DNA of 35,920 nucleotides from Bacteroidaceae bacterium. Lineage in GTDB: Bacteria > Bacteroidota > Bacteroidia > Bacteroidales > Bacteroidaceae. This document shows, in pieces, positions 23,968 to 31,849 of the stretch. Position numbers and translations under genes: made by a program. The stretch is from positions 1 through 35,920 of the forward strand of contig JAFVSR010000036.1 in the NCBI GenBank assembly GCA_017503645.1, given 5' to 3'. Positions within the stretch are counted from its first letter, which is position 1. The number at the start of each line of letters is the position of its first letter. Under the pieces are notes generated by a model that worked only from the letters and a program-made list of their open reading frames with translations, was not told the origin of the DNA and searched no databases.

Positions 23968-25866
23968 CTATAGCTTTTCGCATTCGGCAATCCACAATGC
24001 GTAGCTTGTGTCCGACGGCATAATCCACGAACCGTGTGAGCTCAGATTGCAGCTGTTTACTTTAGGCCCGTCGGGCATACAGGAGCGCTTGAACTGCTGG
24101 GTGAAGAAACGGCGGAAGAATGTGGTGAGCCATTTCTTTATGGTGCAGTTGTCGTATGTGCCCTCGAATGCTTTTTGCGTCATTGCATAAATCTTGGTCG
24201 GTGAGAAACCGTAGTTTATGAAATTGTACAGGAAAAAGTCGTGCAGTTCGTATGGGCCCACAAGGTCCTCGGTCTTTTGCTTTATGTTGCCCTGCTCGTC
24301 GGCGGGTGTGAGTTCGGGCGAGATTGGGGTGTCGACAATGTCGAGGAGGGTGGTGCGTACGTCGTCGTCGCTGTTGGCGGCAATGTGGCGCACAATGTGC
24401 TGTATGAGTGTTTTGGGAACCGATGCGTTTACACCGTACATACTCATATGGTCGCCGTTGTATGTAGCCCAGCCCAACGCCAGTTCTGAAAGGTCGCCCG
24501 TGCCTATTACAATGCCCGAGCATTGGTTGGCTATGTCCATAAGTATCTGCGTGCGTTCACGCGCCTGCGAATTTTCGTATGTGACATCGTGGTTGTTCAC
24601 GTCGTGCCCTATGTCGTTGAAGTGTTGCAGGCAGGCAGCCTTTATTGATATTTCGCGCATTGTCACACCTAAACTTTTCATAAGGCTTAGTGCGTTGTTG
24701 TAGGTGCGGTCGCTGGTGCCGAAGCCGGGCATTGTGACAGCAATTATGTTGCTGTGGGGCTGTCCTATAATGTCGAGTGCCTTTGCGCATACAAGGAGTG
24801 CAAGCGTTGAATCGAGCCCGCCCGATATTCCTATAACGCAACTTGCTGCACGCGTGTGCTCTATTCTTTTGGCAAGCGCAATGGATTGTATCATAAATAT
24901 CTCCTTGAGGCTTTCTGCCGCCTTATCGCCTTTGGGTATGAATGGTGTGGAGTCGAACGTGCGTGTCAAGGGGCTGCATTTGTCTGCTTTCTGTGCAATG
25001 TGTATGGTGTCGCAGGCGTTGCCGCAGGCTGCAAAATGCACGTTACCCGTGCGCAATTTGCGCAGTTTCTCCACATCGACTTCTGTAATGCAGTATTGGC
25101 TACCGGTTGCAAAGCGGGGCGATGATGCAAGCTCACAGCCCGCCTCGTAAATGGCATTTGCTCCCGAGCATATTGCATCGCTTGTCGATTCTCCATAGCC
25201 GGCATTTGCATAGGCATATGCGCAGATGCAGCGCTTGCTCTGCGCGGCTATGTGTGCGATGGTTTCGGTGTGAACACCTACGCTCTCTTTTGTTGCTGCA
25301 GGGTTCAATATCACATCTGCACCGGCAAGCACCATCTGATTGCAGGGGGCGTTTGGCGCTTGAGCATCGCTGCCCACCTCCACGCCAAAGCGGCAGGTAC
25401 CTGTTTCGAATATCGTACCGCTGCCTATCTGTACCTGCTGCCCGCAAAGCGTTGCAGTGGCGTTGCCCGGTAGTGTGTCGGCCGGCGAGAACCATCTCCG
25501 CTCCTCGGCAGTGGGGTGGCTCTTTGCCGTTATGCCCACAATGCACCCGTTGTATATTGTCACGGCACAGTTGTATAGGTTGTTTACGTGCTTCACGGGT
25601 GCTCCCACTGTTATTATGGTATTTACCGTGCGGCTGGCATCTATAATCAGTTGCAGCGCATCCTGGATTTTCTGCAAAAAGAATGGTTGCAGGTAGAGAT
25701 CGCCACAACTGCTCGATGAAACAGCGAGTTCGGGGAATAATATTATTTCGGCACCTTCCTTTGCTACCTTATTTATAATAGATATAATCTCCTGTACGTT
25801 CTTAGTGCAGTCGGCTACGCTTGTCAGCGGGCTGGCCACGGCTATCTTTGCAAATCCGTTTGTCAT
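23968..25866 (-). CDS. nadE: NAD synthetase, glutamine-type, amidase catalytic Cys missing
   Basis: Makes NAD from nicotinate adenine dinucleotide with ATP and ammonia. The 632-residue protein has both domains of the glutamine-dependent enzyme. The nitrilase-type amidase domain (1-280) keeps Glu46 (FPELAVS) and Lys115 (TAKSHP), spaced as in the M. tuberculosis enzyme, but the cysteine of the usual EICED motif is Gly165 (EVGSD, codon 25374-25372). The synthetase domain (320-632) is intact: SGGLDS 348-353, GTGDLSELALGWATYNGDHMS, and a late DGPK. I infer use of free ammonia, or of another nucleophile. ATG 25866 has GAGGA before it; the upstream in-frame GTG at 25902 lies in a hairpin and is rejected. 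It is downstream of the FAS1 lipoprotein gene. Confidence 0.9.
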   Translation of the reverse strand: MTNGFAKIAVASPLTSVADCTKNVQEIISIINKVAKEGAEIILFPELAVSSSSCGDLYLQPFFLQKIQDALQLIIDASRTVNTIITVGAPVKHVNNLYNCAVTIYNGCIVGITAKSHPTAEERRWFSPADTLPGNATATLCGQQVQIGSGTIFETGTCRFGVEVGSDAQAPNAPCNQMVLAGADVILNPAATKESVGVHTETIAHIAAQSKRCICAYAYANAGYGESTSDAICSGANAIYEAGCELASSPRFATGSQYCITEVDVEKLRKLRTGNVHFAACGNACDTIHIAQKADKCSPLTRTFDSTPFIPKGDKAAESLKEIFMIQSIALAKRIEHTRAASCVIGISGGLDSTLALLVCAKALDIIGQPHSNIIAVTMPGFGTSDRTYNNALSLMKSLGVTMREISIKAACLQHFNDIGHDVNNHDVTYENSQARERTQILMDIANQCSGIVIGTGDLSELALGWATYNGDHMSMYGVNASVPKTLIQHIVRHIAANSDDDVRTTLLDIVDTPISPELTPADEQGNIKQKTEDLVGPYELHDFFLYNFINYGFSPTKIYAMTQKAFEGTYDNCTIKKWLTTFFRRFFTQQFKRSCMPDGPKVNSCNLSSHGSWIMPSDTSYALWIAECEKL

Positions 25867-25899
25867 AATGTCCTCTTTTGTTTTTGCAGTTGCTATATT

Positions 25900-25934
25900 C
25901 ACAAAACACTTCCCTTTTGAGGAAGTGTTTTGTG
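25900..25934 (-). terminator. hairpin between FAS1 lipoprotein gene and nadE
   Basis: A 14-bp perfect stem (25900-25913 with 25921-25934) around a 7-nt loop lies 25 bp after the stop of the FAS1 lipoprotein gene and just before nadE. There is no T run beyond the stem, so it may be a weak terminator or a processing site that lets some reading pass into nadE. Confidence 0.6.
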
Positions 25935-25958
25935 AAAAATATCTTTGTGGTTCCTTTT

Positions 25959-28184
25959 TTAGAATCGGTCTTCGGGGTTGGCAGGGTTGTTGTAGATTGA
26001 CTTGGGAACAATCTCCAAATAATCCTGGTTGAACTCCTCGGCACCAACTGAAGCCTCTGTCACGTTCTTTACTCGCAACCAGTGGCCCTCTTTTGTGGGC
26101 TCGAGGTCGAGGTTGGTGGCTACGATACGTCTCATAGCGTTTGAGCTGTCGCGCATAGGTGTTTTGTTACCTACAAGGATGCTTGCGGGCGCTTTCATAT
26201 AACCACGGTTACGCATAGCTTTCTCCTCGTCGGAAATCTCATCCTCGGTGAGCTCCTCGTCGGAGAACCAGCCGATACGGTTCTTGTTGGCCTCGTCCAT
26301 ACGCATATCGGTGGGGATACCGCAGATGGCGCCATCGAGGTAGAACTGAACCACACCACGACGTGTTGACATTGAGAAACCTATACGTATTTCATAGGTA
26401 CCCGCGGGCACGTGAGGCAAGCGGTACTCGGCATCGTATTTACCCTCAATCAAAAGCTCGTCACCCTGGAAGTTGGTGTATTGCATTTCGCCTGTGGGGT
26501 AGGGACGGAGGTAGAATATCTCTGTGTCGTTGTTGCGTGCTCTCAAACGTTTGCAGAACTGTCTCTCGTTGGGAGAGTCGTCGCCGCCGGCGGGAATGTA
26601 TGTGAACAAACCGGTGTTAAAGTTCCAACGTACACGGTTGGTTGTGAGCTCGGGGAAGCAAGAGATGGGGTCCCAACGCATACGCTCATTGATGATGTTC
26701 TTTATCATCTCGTTCTCGTTGTAAACAAGAATCTTGTCAATGAAGTGTATTTTTGCGTTCTCGGGGTCGAGTGCTATATTGCCAAGTGTTTCGGGGAAGA
26801 GTGCCTGTGCCTTTGTCTGGCTCAATACTCTGATGTTGGTGTGGTAGCTCATCAAGTCGCTGGGTGTGGTGTTGCAGAGGTTTATCACTACATCGTTCTT
26901 GAACTCTGCATTGGTGTAAGGTCTTGTAACCTTAATCATACAACCCTCGTCAACATCGCCGTTGCGCAGTGCCTCCAACTCCTCATCGGTGTATGTCCAC
27001 TCGTCATAGGGGAGGTATGTCTCAAAGTAGTCCGACCAATCGTAGTGCTGGTCCATATTACTTTCTGAATTGAAGCTGTTGCGGTCATAGCCTTCCATAA
27101 TCCAACCACCTACACCATTCTTCACAAAGTCGAGCTGACGGTCGATGATGTGGTATGAGAGGAACTTGAACAGGGCGTTCTTGGGATGGTCGTAAACCTC
27201 CTCGTATCCGGGCTCCGAACCATATACCTTCTCGGCAAATTCTGCCATATCCTGCCAGGTAGCAATGGTCATACCAAATGAGTTCTTGGTGGGGTCCATA
27301 AGCACCTCGTTGGGCTCGATGAGCAGTGTGAATCCTTGATTCTTTGTTTCGGGATACAGGGGAGTCTGGCCGGGCTGTCCGTCAAACTTCTTGGCCTGCA
27401 TTGTGTTGTCGTAGTTCTTCTCGAGCTCGAACTTGGCAAGCAGGTTCTGAAGACCGGTTCTGTTAAGAGCCTCGCGGAAGATGCTGATACCGTCCGACTG
27501 GTTCAGAATCTCGGCTGCATTGTCGGTAGAGGGGTTGATAACCTCGGCAATGGAGTGAACGGTTCCGTTGTATGTGGCAATGTCGGGCTCGATGATTTCT
27601 GAGTTGTTTATACCCACATAGTATACTCGCTTGCTGTCAACAATGTCGGTGTTGGTGAGGATTGTTCGGTAGCTCATGGATGTTTTGGGAAGGCTGAAGC
27701 CTGCGCTGAAATCTACGGTCTTGAACTCATCCTCTATGACGTGGTTTCTTGCAATTTCGGTACATTTCTCTTCAGAAAGGTCGCTCACGTTGGGCGATGT
27801 GATTCCGGTCTCAATGATGGGGTACTTGTCGGGAGCGATGGCGTTGTTCTCCACGCTGGTCTTGTAAATGTCATACTGCTCCTGAACGAACTTCTCCACA
27901 GCCTCGTTGGTGGGGGCAAAGCAGGTGTATGCTCCATAAGTAGAGAGGGTTTTGAACAATGTTCCCTCCGATTTAACACCGATTGATGCTTTGTTCAGAA
28001 TCTCCACGAAGTGGCTGTACTTTTCGGGGTTGTTCTCCAAGTGAGTGGCAATAACCTCTCCTTTGAATGTAAAGCGGTTGCTCTGGTCAACTTCCTCTTG
28101 GCAACCAATGAATGTGCCGCCCACGAACATAGTCAGTGAAAGAAGCACCCAAGTTTTCAAGTTTAATGAAATTGCTTTTTTCAT
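25959..28184 (-). CDS. fasciclin (FAS1) domain lipoprotein
   Basis: A 741-residue exported lipoprotein. A hydrophobic signal ends in TFIGC with the lipid-bearing Cys at residue 28. Residues 36-220 form one FAS1 domain (HFVEILNKASIG, then YTCFAPTNEAVEKFV). A second one, larger and with an insert, follows from about 225 to 500 (ISIFREALNRTGLQNLLAKF, TLLIEPNEVLMD, KIHFIDKILVYNENEM). The last 200 residues are beta-rich and contain YRLPHVPAGTYEIRIGF, like a carbohydrate-binding or adhesion module (inference). FAS1 proteins mediate adhesion. It is monocistronic or weakly linked to nadE; no SusC/SusD genes are next to it, unlike many FAS1 lipoproteins of gut Bacteroidales. Confidence 0.87.
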   Translation of the reverse strand: MKKAISLNLKTWVLLSLTMFVGGTFIGCQEEVDQSNRFTFKGEVIATHLENNPEKYSHFVEILNKASIGVKSEGTLFKTLSTYGAYTCFAPTNEAVEKFVQEQYDIYKTSVENNAIAPDKYPIIETGITSPNVSDLSEEKCTEIARNHVIEDEFKTVDFSAGFSLPKTSMSYRTILTNTDIVDSKRVYYVGINNSEIIEPDIATYNGTVHSIAEVINPSTDNAAEILNQSDGISIFREALNRTGLQNLLAKFELEKNYDNTMQAKKFDGQPGQTPLYPETKNQGFTLLIEPNEVLMDPTKNSFGMTIATWQDMAEFAEKVYGSEPGYEEVYDHPKNALFKFLSYHIIDRQLDFVKNGVGGWIMEGYDRNSFNSESNMDQHYDWSDYFETYLPYDEWTYTDEELEALRNGDVDEGCMIKVTRPYTNAEFKNDVVINLCNTTPSDLMSYHTNIRVLSQTKAQALFPETLGNIALDPENAKIHFIDKILVYNENEMIKNIINERMRWDPISCFPELTTNRVRWNFNTGLFTYIPAGGDDSPNERQFCKRLRARNNDTEIFYLRPYPTGEMQYTNFQGDELLIEGKYDAEYRLPHVPAGTYEIRIGFSMSTRRGVVQFYLDGAICGIPTDMRMDEANKNRIGWFSDEELTEDEISDEEKAMRNRGYMKAPASILVGNKTPMRDSSNAMRRIVATNLDLEPTKEGHWLRVKNVTEASVGAEEFNQDYLEIVPKSIYNNPANPEDRF

Positions 28185-28504
28185 ATTGAGTTAGTATTAA
28201 TTTATTATTCGCTTAATGTGTTTTCAATCAATGTCTTATTTGCTTTTGCGCTATTTGCGTGTGCCCCATAAACGGCCGAGGGCGCGCCTGTGGGTACAAA
28301 TCAGTTTCAAATATAAGCGATTATTATTTACCAAACAAGAAATTTTGGCCAATTTTAATTATTTTTCTTTTTTGCCTCTCTTTTTTTCTCATATTTCCAA
28401 TATGGCGCTTTGTGGAATGCTTCTCAACGTGGTTTTTCGCCCTTCTTACCTTTGTTTTTTCGGCCTGTTTTTAGGTTAATTTAATAAAATGTTGTTAAAA
28501 AAAA
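28185..28504. other. intergenic region with leader of the FAS1 lipoprotein gene
   Basis: No coding potential was seen in this stretch of about 320 bases. From 28185 to about 28300 it is the leader of the FAS1 gene, including a GC-rich patch at 28272-28291. The rest is T-rich on the plus strand without recognised sites other than the promoter box at 28308-28315. Confidence 0.6.
28308..28315 (-). promoter_or_regulatory. -7 box of the FAS1 lipoprotein gene
   Basis: The minus strand reads TATATTTG, matching TAnnTTTG, with TTTG 16 bp and CTTG 20 bp further upstream. The leader would be about 117 nt long. Confidence 0.5.
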
Positions 28505-28537
28505 GCTACGCCTTCCTGTAGTGTGGGAAGGCGTAGC
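28505..28537 (-). terminator. terminator of the ttcA-like/DUF486 unit
   Basis: A 12-bp perfect stem (28505-28516 with 28526-28537) is followed on the minus strand by eight T. It lies 28 bp past the stop of the DUF486 gene. Confidence 0.9.
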
Positions 28538-28565
28538 GGTATATGTTGCGTTGTGTTGACGTGTG

Positions 28566-28940
28566 CTATTTGAGGAACACGAAATAGACGGCAAGCACCA
28601 GGAAGAGGACGGCTACAAAGTGGTTCCACTGCAGGCTCTCTCCTTTGAAAAGAATAGATACTATTATGCCGAACACAAGGCACGAGATAACCTCCTGTAT
28701 CACCTTGAGCTGCACAAGCGAGAACGGGCCGCCGTTTATGTCGCTGCCTATGCGGTTGGCGGGTATTAAAAAGGTGTATTCGAGCAATGCTATGCCCCAG
28801 CTTAATAATATAATTAGTATAAGCGGGGTGTTCGATGATATAAGTTTGAGGTCCTGCAATTTGAGGTTGCCATACCAGGCAAGTGTCATAAAACTGTTTG
28901 ATATCACAAGCAGTGTGATAGTTAGGATGATTTTTGTCAT
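28566..28940 (-). CDS. DMT superfamily small membrane protein (DUF486)
   Basis: A 124-residue protein with four hydrophobic helices (about residues 3-22, 38-55, 77-98 and 105-123). The conserved LSWGIALLEYTFLIPANRIG between the second and third helices is the DUF486 mark. The family belongs to the drug/metabolite transporter group and probably works as a dimer; its substrate is unknown. The gene starts 13 bp after the TtcA-like gene, so they share a transcript. Confidence 0.88.
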   Translation of the reverse strand: MTKIILTITLLVISNSFMTLAWYGNLKLQDLKLISSNTPLILIILLSWGIALLEYTFLIPANRIGSDINGGPFSLVQLKVIQEVISCLVFGIIVSILFKGESLQWNHFVAVLFLVLAVYFVFLK

Positions 28941-28953
28941 TTGTATATTATTT

Positions 28954-29709
28954 TTACTGTTTCTTCTCTATTTTGGGCGGTAGCAGGTCGGCCTGTATAT
29001 TACTCATTGCACCCCATATGTTGTAGCGCGCTTCGGGGCTCAGCGAGTCGAGCTTGGCAAGCAGCTCCTTCATCTGCCTGCGGTTGCTGCTGTTCTCGTG
29101 TGGGCAGCTCTTTATCTGTGACGGGAAGGCGCTGTTACGGGCGTGCTCCTCTACGTCGCTCTCGTTCACAAGGCACAGCGGGCGTATCACCGTGATGGGG
29201 AACTTTTCCATCTTCATTGCGGGTGCCATAGCGCTGAACGCCCCCTGGAAGGTGATGTTCATAAGCATCGTTTCTATGAAATCGTCCATATTGTGCCCCA
29301 GTGCAATCTTGTTGCATCCCTGTTGCTGCGCCAGTTCAAAGAGTGCTTTGCGGCGGTTCCACGAACATAGGAAACAGGGCGATTTGCGGGTGTCGGTTTC
29401 GGCATTGAACTCTGTGCTTGCAAGGTGCAGCTTTACGCCCAGGCCGTCGCAGAAATTTTGCAAGAATCCGGTGTCGCTTTTGTAAGGAATATTCAGCATA
29501 GAAACGTGTGCCGCCTCAATCTCTATGTGAGGGCGCAGTATGCGGCTTCGCTCGGCAAGCAGTTGCAGCATCGTGAGTGAGTCCTTGCCGCCGGAGAGGG
29601 CAACCAGTATCTTGTCGCCATCGGCCAGCAGTGCATAATCCTTGGTGGCTTTTGAAAAGCGCTTTTTTATGCGGTTATATGTTTTTTGCTCCTCGGTGAA
29701 TTTTGCCAT
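28954..29709 (-). CDS. ttcA: TtcA-family tRNA 2-thiocytidine synthase
   Basis: Predicted to sulfurate cytidine 32 of some tRNAs, using ATP to activate the base and an iron-sulfur cluster to hold sulfur. The 251-residue protein has the PP-loop SGGKDS at 39-44, the CxxC pair in PCFLCSWNRRK and a third cysteine in KSCPHEN, plus ALGHNMDDFIETMLMN. The ATG at 29709 was chosen because the in-frame TTG at 29736 lies inside the promoter box TAACTTTG. The C-terminal third cysteine has one Cys (SCPHE) where E. coli TtcA has CPC, so cluster ligation may differ slightly or the enzyme may be a related thiolase. A DUF486 gene follows. Confidence 0.87.
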   Translation of the reverse strand: MAKFTEEQKTYNRIKKRFSKATKDYALLADGDKILVALSGGKDSLTMLQLLAERSRILRPHIEIEAAHVSMLNIPYKSDTGFLQNFCDGLGVKLHLASTEFNAETDTRKSPCFLCSWNRRKALFELAQQQGCNKIALGHNMDDFIETMLMNITFQGAFSAMAPAMKMEKFPITVIRPLCLVNESDVEEHARNSAFPSQIKSCPHENSSNRRQMKELLAKLDSLSPEARYNIWGAMSNIQADLLPPKIEKKQ

Positions 29710-29735
29710 TGCTTTTTGCCTTGTTTCGGGCTGCA

Positions 29736-29743
29736 AAGTTAGT
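29736..29743 (-). promoter_or_regulatory. -7 box of the ttcA-like gene
   Basis: The minus strand reads TAACTTTG, a match to TAnnTTTG. The predicted start near 29729 gives a leader of about 20 nt and excludes TTG 29736 as start codon. No TTTG is seen at the -33 position. Confidence 0.6.
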
Positions 29744-29868
29744 CAATTGCTCTCATATATACCCGTTTGTTTGGGATAACTTTTCATTTTTCTGCACCAA
29801 ACGGTACTTTTTCTGTCACAACGCGGGTAAATTATTCTTAAAAAATTACATTTATAATTATTTGTGAC

Positions 29869-29876
29869 TATATTTG
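29869..29876 (+). promoter_or_regulatory. -7 box of the TPR/PD40-nfeD-floA unit
   Basis: TATATTTG fits TAnnTTTG, about 47 bp before ATG 29923. A convincing -33 box is not seen in the AT-rich sequence upstream. Confidence 0.5.
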
Positions 29877-29922
29877 CGTTTAACGCGAATGTATATTATC
29901 GTTTGTAATAAAAATATTGAAA

Positions 29923-31353
29923 ATGAAATACTGCCTGTCAATAATATTTGTTGCGCTGCTCACGTTCAATGCGGCAACGGCGCAGAACAAGAACACAGCC
30001 CGCAAGCTATTTCTTGCAGGCGAATATGCCGAGGCAAAGCCTATGTTTGAAAAACTTTTGCAGCGAAACCCGCGCAACGGCGAGCTCAACTACTGGTATG
30101 CCGTCTGCTGTTACGAAACAAAAGATACTGTGGATGTGAAACCTATGCTCGAATATGCTGCATCGCGCAAAATCTCTAATGCCTACCGCTATCTCGGCGA
30201 TTTGTGTGCCGACAGTGCCCGCTATGTTTCTGCCGCAGAGCATTACGAGGATTTCCTTGCCGTGTGCAAAGACGACTCGCTGTTGTCGCTTTTCAAAACC
30301 AAACTGAGCGATGTGAACCGCCTGAGCCGTATGGTGAACACCACCGAGCGTGTGTGCGTGATAGACAGCTTTGTTGTGGACAAGGAGAAATTCCTCTCGG
30401 TCTATAAGATGGGGCGCGATGTGGGGCTTCTTACTACCGTTGCCCAATTCTTTGACGAGGACGACGAGGATGGCGGCTACCTGGCCGAAACTGAGCGTGG
30501 TACCGACATATACTATGCAATGAAGAACGAGGGCGACAGCCTTCTCAAACTATATCACAGCAGCAAGGTCGATGACGAGTGGGGCAGGCCGCTGCGTCTT
30601 GCGGGGATTGACACGCAGGGCAACGACAACTACCCCTTTATGCTGGCCGACGGCCTCACGCTCTATTTTGCAAGTGACGGCGAGGGTTCCATAGGTGGCT
30701 ATGATATTTTCATTACCCGATACGACAGCGAGGACTCGCGCTTCCTGCGCCCCGATAACATAGGTATGCCGTTCAATTCGCTTGCCAACGACTATATGCT
30801 TGCGATAAACGAGGTGGCCAACCTCGGATGGTTTGCCAGCGACCGCTATCAGCCCGATGGCAAGGTGTGTGTATATGTGTTCGTGCCTAATGCTACAGCC
30901 AGCAAGTACGATGCAGAGAATATGCCCTATGAGCAGTTGATAGCCAGGGCACAGTTGCGTGGTATTGCTGCCACACAGGTAGATGATGCTCTTGTGCGTG
31001 AAGCCCGCCGCCAGCAGACTATACTGTTTTATGAACAGCCCGACGAACGCAGCAACGGCGATTTCCTCTTTGTAATAGACAACGCCACCGATTATACATC
31101 GCTGGCCAACTTCAAGAGCGCCAAGGCGCGCGAGATGTTTGTAAAGTGGCAGAAGGATTGCGACCGTCACAAAAAGAACGAGGCGGCATTGCTGCAGAAA
31201 CGCGATGACTATGCTGTGGCTGCTCCGGCGGCAAGGAACCGTATGGCTGCGGAAATACTTCGCCTGGAACGTCAGGTGGAGCAGGATGCACAGTCGCTTG
31301 AATCGGTTGAGTACGAGATAAGAAGAATAGAATTACAAACACTACACAGATAA
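29923..31353 (+). CDS. exported TPR and PD40 beta-propeller-like protein
   Basis: A 476-residue exported protein with a signal peptide (residues 1-20, cleavage after ATA). Three TPR-type helix pairs follow (about 23-125: ARKLFLAGEYAEAKPMFEKLLQRNP, ELNYWYAVCCYET, AYRYLGDLCADSARYVSAAEHYEDFL). A PD40-like part is seen at about 215-310, with FMLADGLTLYFASDGEGSIGGYDIF and GWFASDRYQPDG. The last 70 residues are a charged coiled coil. TPR plus PD40 recalls PorE of the type IX secretion system, but the OmpA-like domain of PorE is absent, so I do not assign it. ATG 29923 rather than TTG 29917. It is followed by nfeD after 3 bp. Confidence 0.82.
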   Translation: MKYCLSIIFVALLTFNAATAQNKNTARKLFLAGEYAEAKPMFEKLLQRNPRNGELNYWYAVCCYETKDTVDVKPMLEYAASRKISNAYRYLGDLCADSARYVSAAEHYEDFLAVCKDDSLLSLFKTKLSDVNRLSRMVNTTERVCVIDSFVVDKEKFLSVYKMGRDVGLLTTVAQFFDEDDEDGGYLAETERGTDIYYAMKNEGDSLLKLYHSSKVDDEWGRPLRLAGIDTQGNDNYPFMLADGLTLYFASDGEGSIGGYDIFITRYDSEDSRFLRPDNIGMPFNSLANDYMLAINEVANLGWFASDRYQPDGKVCVYVFVPNATASKYDAENMPYEQLIARAQLRGIAATQVDDALVREARRQQTILFYEQPDERSNGDFLFVIDNATDYTSLANFKSAKAREMFVKWQKDCDRHKKNEAALLQKRDDYAVAAPAARNRMAAEILRLERQVEQDAQSLESVEYEIRRIELQTLHR

Positions 31354-31356
31354 AGA

Positions 31357-31833
31357 ATGATTATGGATATAGTTATTATTGCAATTTTGGTGCTTGTGGG
31401 CGTGTTGCTGCTTGCCCTTGAGGTTGCTCTCATTCCCGGTATAGGTGTCACGGGTGTTCTTGGCGCCCTCTCAATGATAGGCGCTGTTGCCTATGCCTTT
31501 AATTTTATGCCGTTGGCGGGATGGCTCACTCTGGCGATAGTTTCACTGGCCATTGTACTGCTTATCCTGTGGGCCGTTTATGGCAAGTCCATCGACAATG
31601 TGGCACTTAAAAAGAATATCGATTCCACGGTGCAGAACCCCGATACCACCACGCTTGCCGTGGGCGACGAGGGTGTGACCGTCACACGTCTTGCTCTTGT
31701 GGGCGAGGCCGATTTTGGCGGGCGTCTTGTCGAGGTTACATCGGCATCGGGCCTTTTGGAGGAGGGTACCAAGGTGTGTGTGACACGCATTGCAGGCGGC
31801 ACCATATTTGTTAAAAGCAAAACTGCGGTTTAA
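31357..31833 (+). CDS. NfeD family membrane protein, short form
   Basis: A 158-residue protein with three closely spaced hydrophobic segments (about 3-24, 27-48, 52-74), then an OB-fold domain (about 95-155: [54 protein letters not shown]). It lacks the N-terminal ClpP-like protease domain of long NfeD. Short NfeD proteins are regularly encoded beside flotillins and are thought to work with them in membrane microdomains (established knowledge); here FloA follows 16 bp later. A second ATG at 31363 is also possible as start. Confidence 0.9.
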   Translation: MIMDIVIIAILVLVGVLLLALEVALIPGIGVTGVLGALSMIGAVAYAFNFMPLAGWLTLAIVSLAIVLLILWAVYGKSIDNVALKKNIDSTVQNPDTTTLAVGDEGVTVTRLALVGEADFGGRLVEVTSASGLLEEGTKVCVTRIAGGTIFVKSKTAV

Positions 31834-31849
31834 TGACATTTGTAATGAA

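Noticed and set aside
25867-25902. GTG at 25902 as an earlier start of nadE
   Set aside because: It would lie in the hairpin at 25900-25934 and adds 12 residues not typical of the family. ATG 25866 has a purine-rich site (GAGGA) before it.
28447-28454. TACCTTTG on the plus strand as promoter of a small RNA ending at the 28505-28537 hairpin
   Set aside because: There is no TTTG at the -33 distance, and the hairpin has its T tract only on the minus strand. One eight-base match is not enough.
29923-31353. Assignment of the TPR/PD40 protein as PorE of the type IX secretion system
   Set aside because: The OmpA-like peptidoglycan-binding domain and the lipoprotein signal of PorE are absent, and no por genes are nearby.
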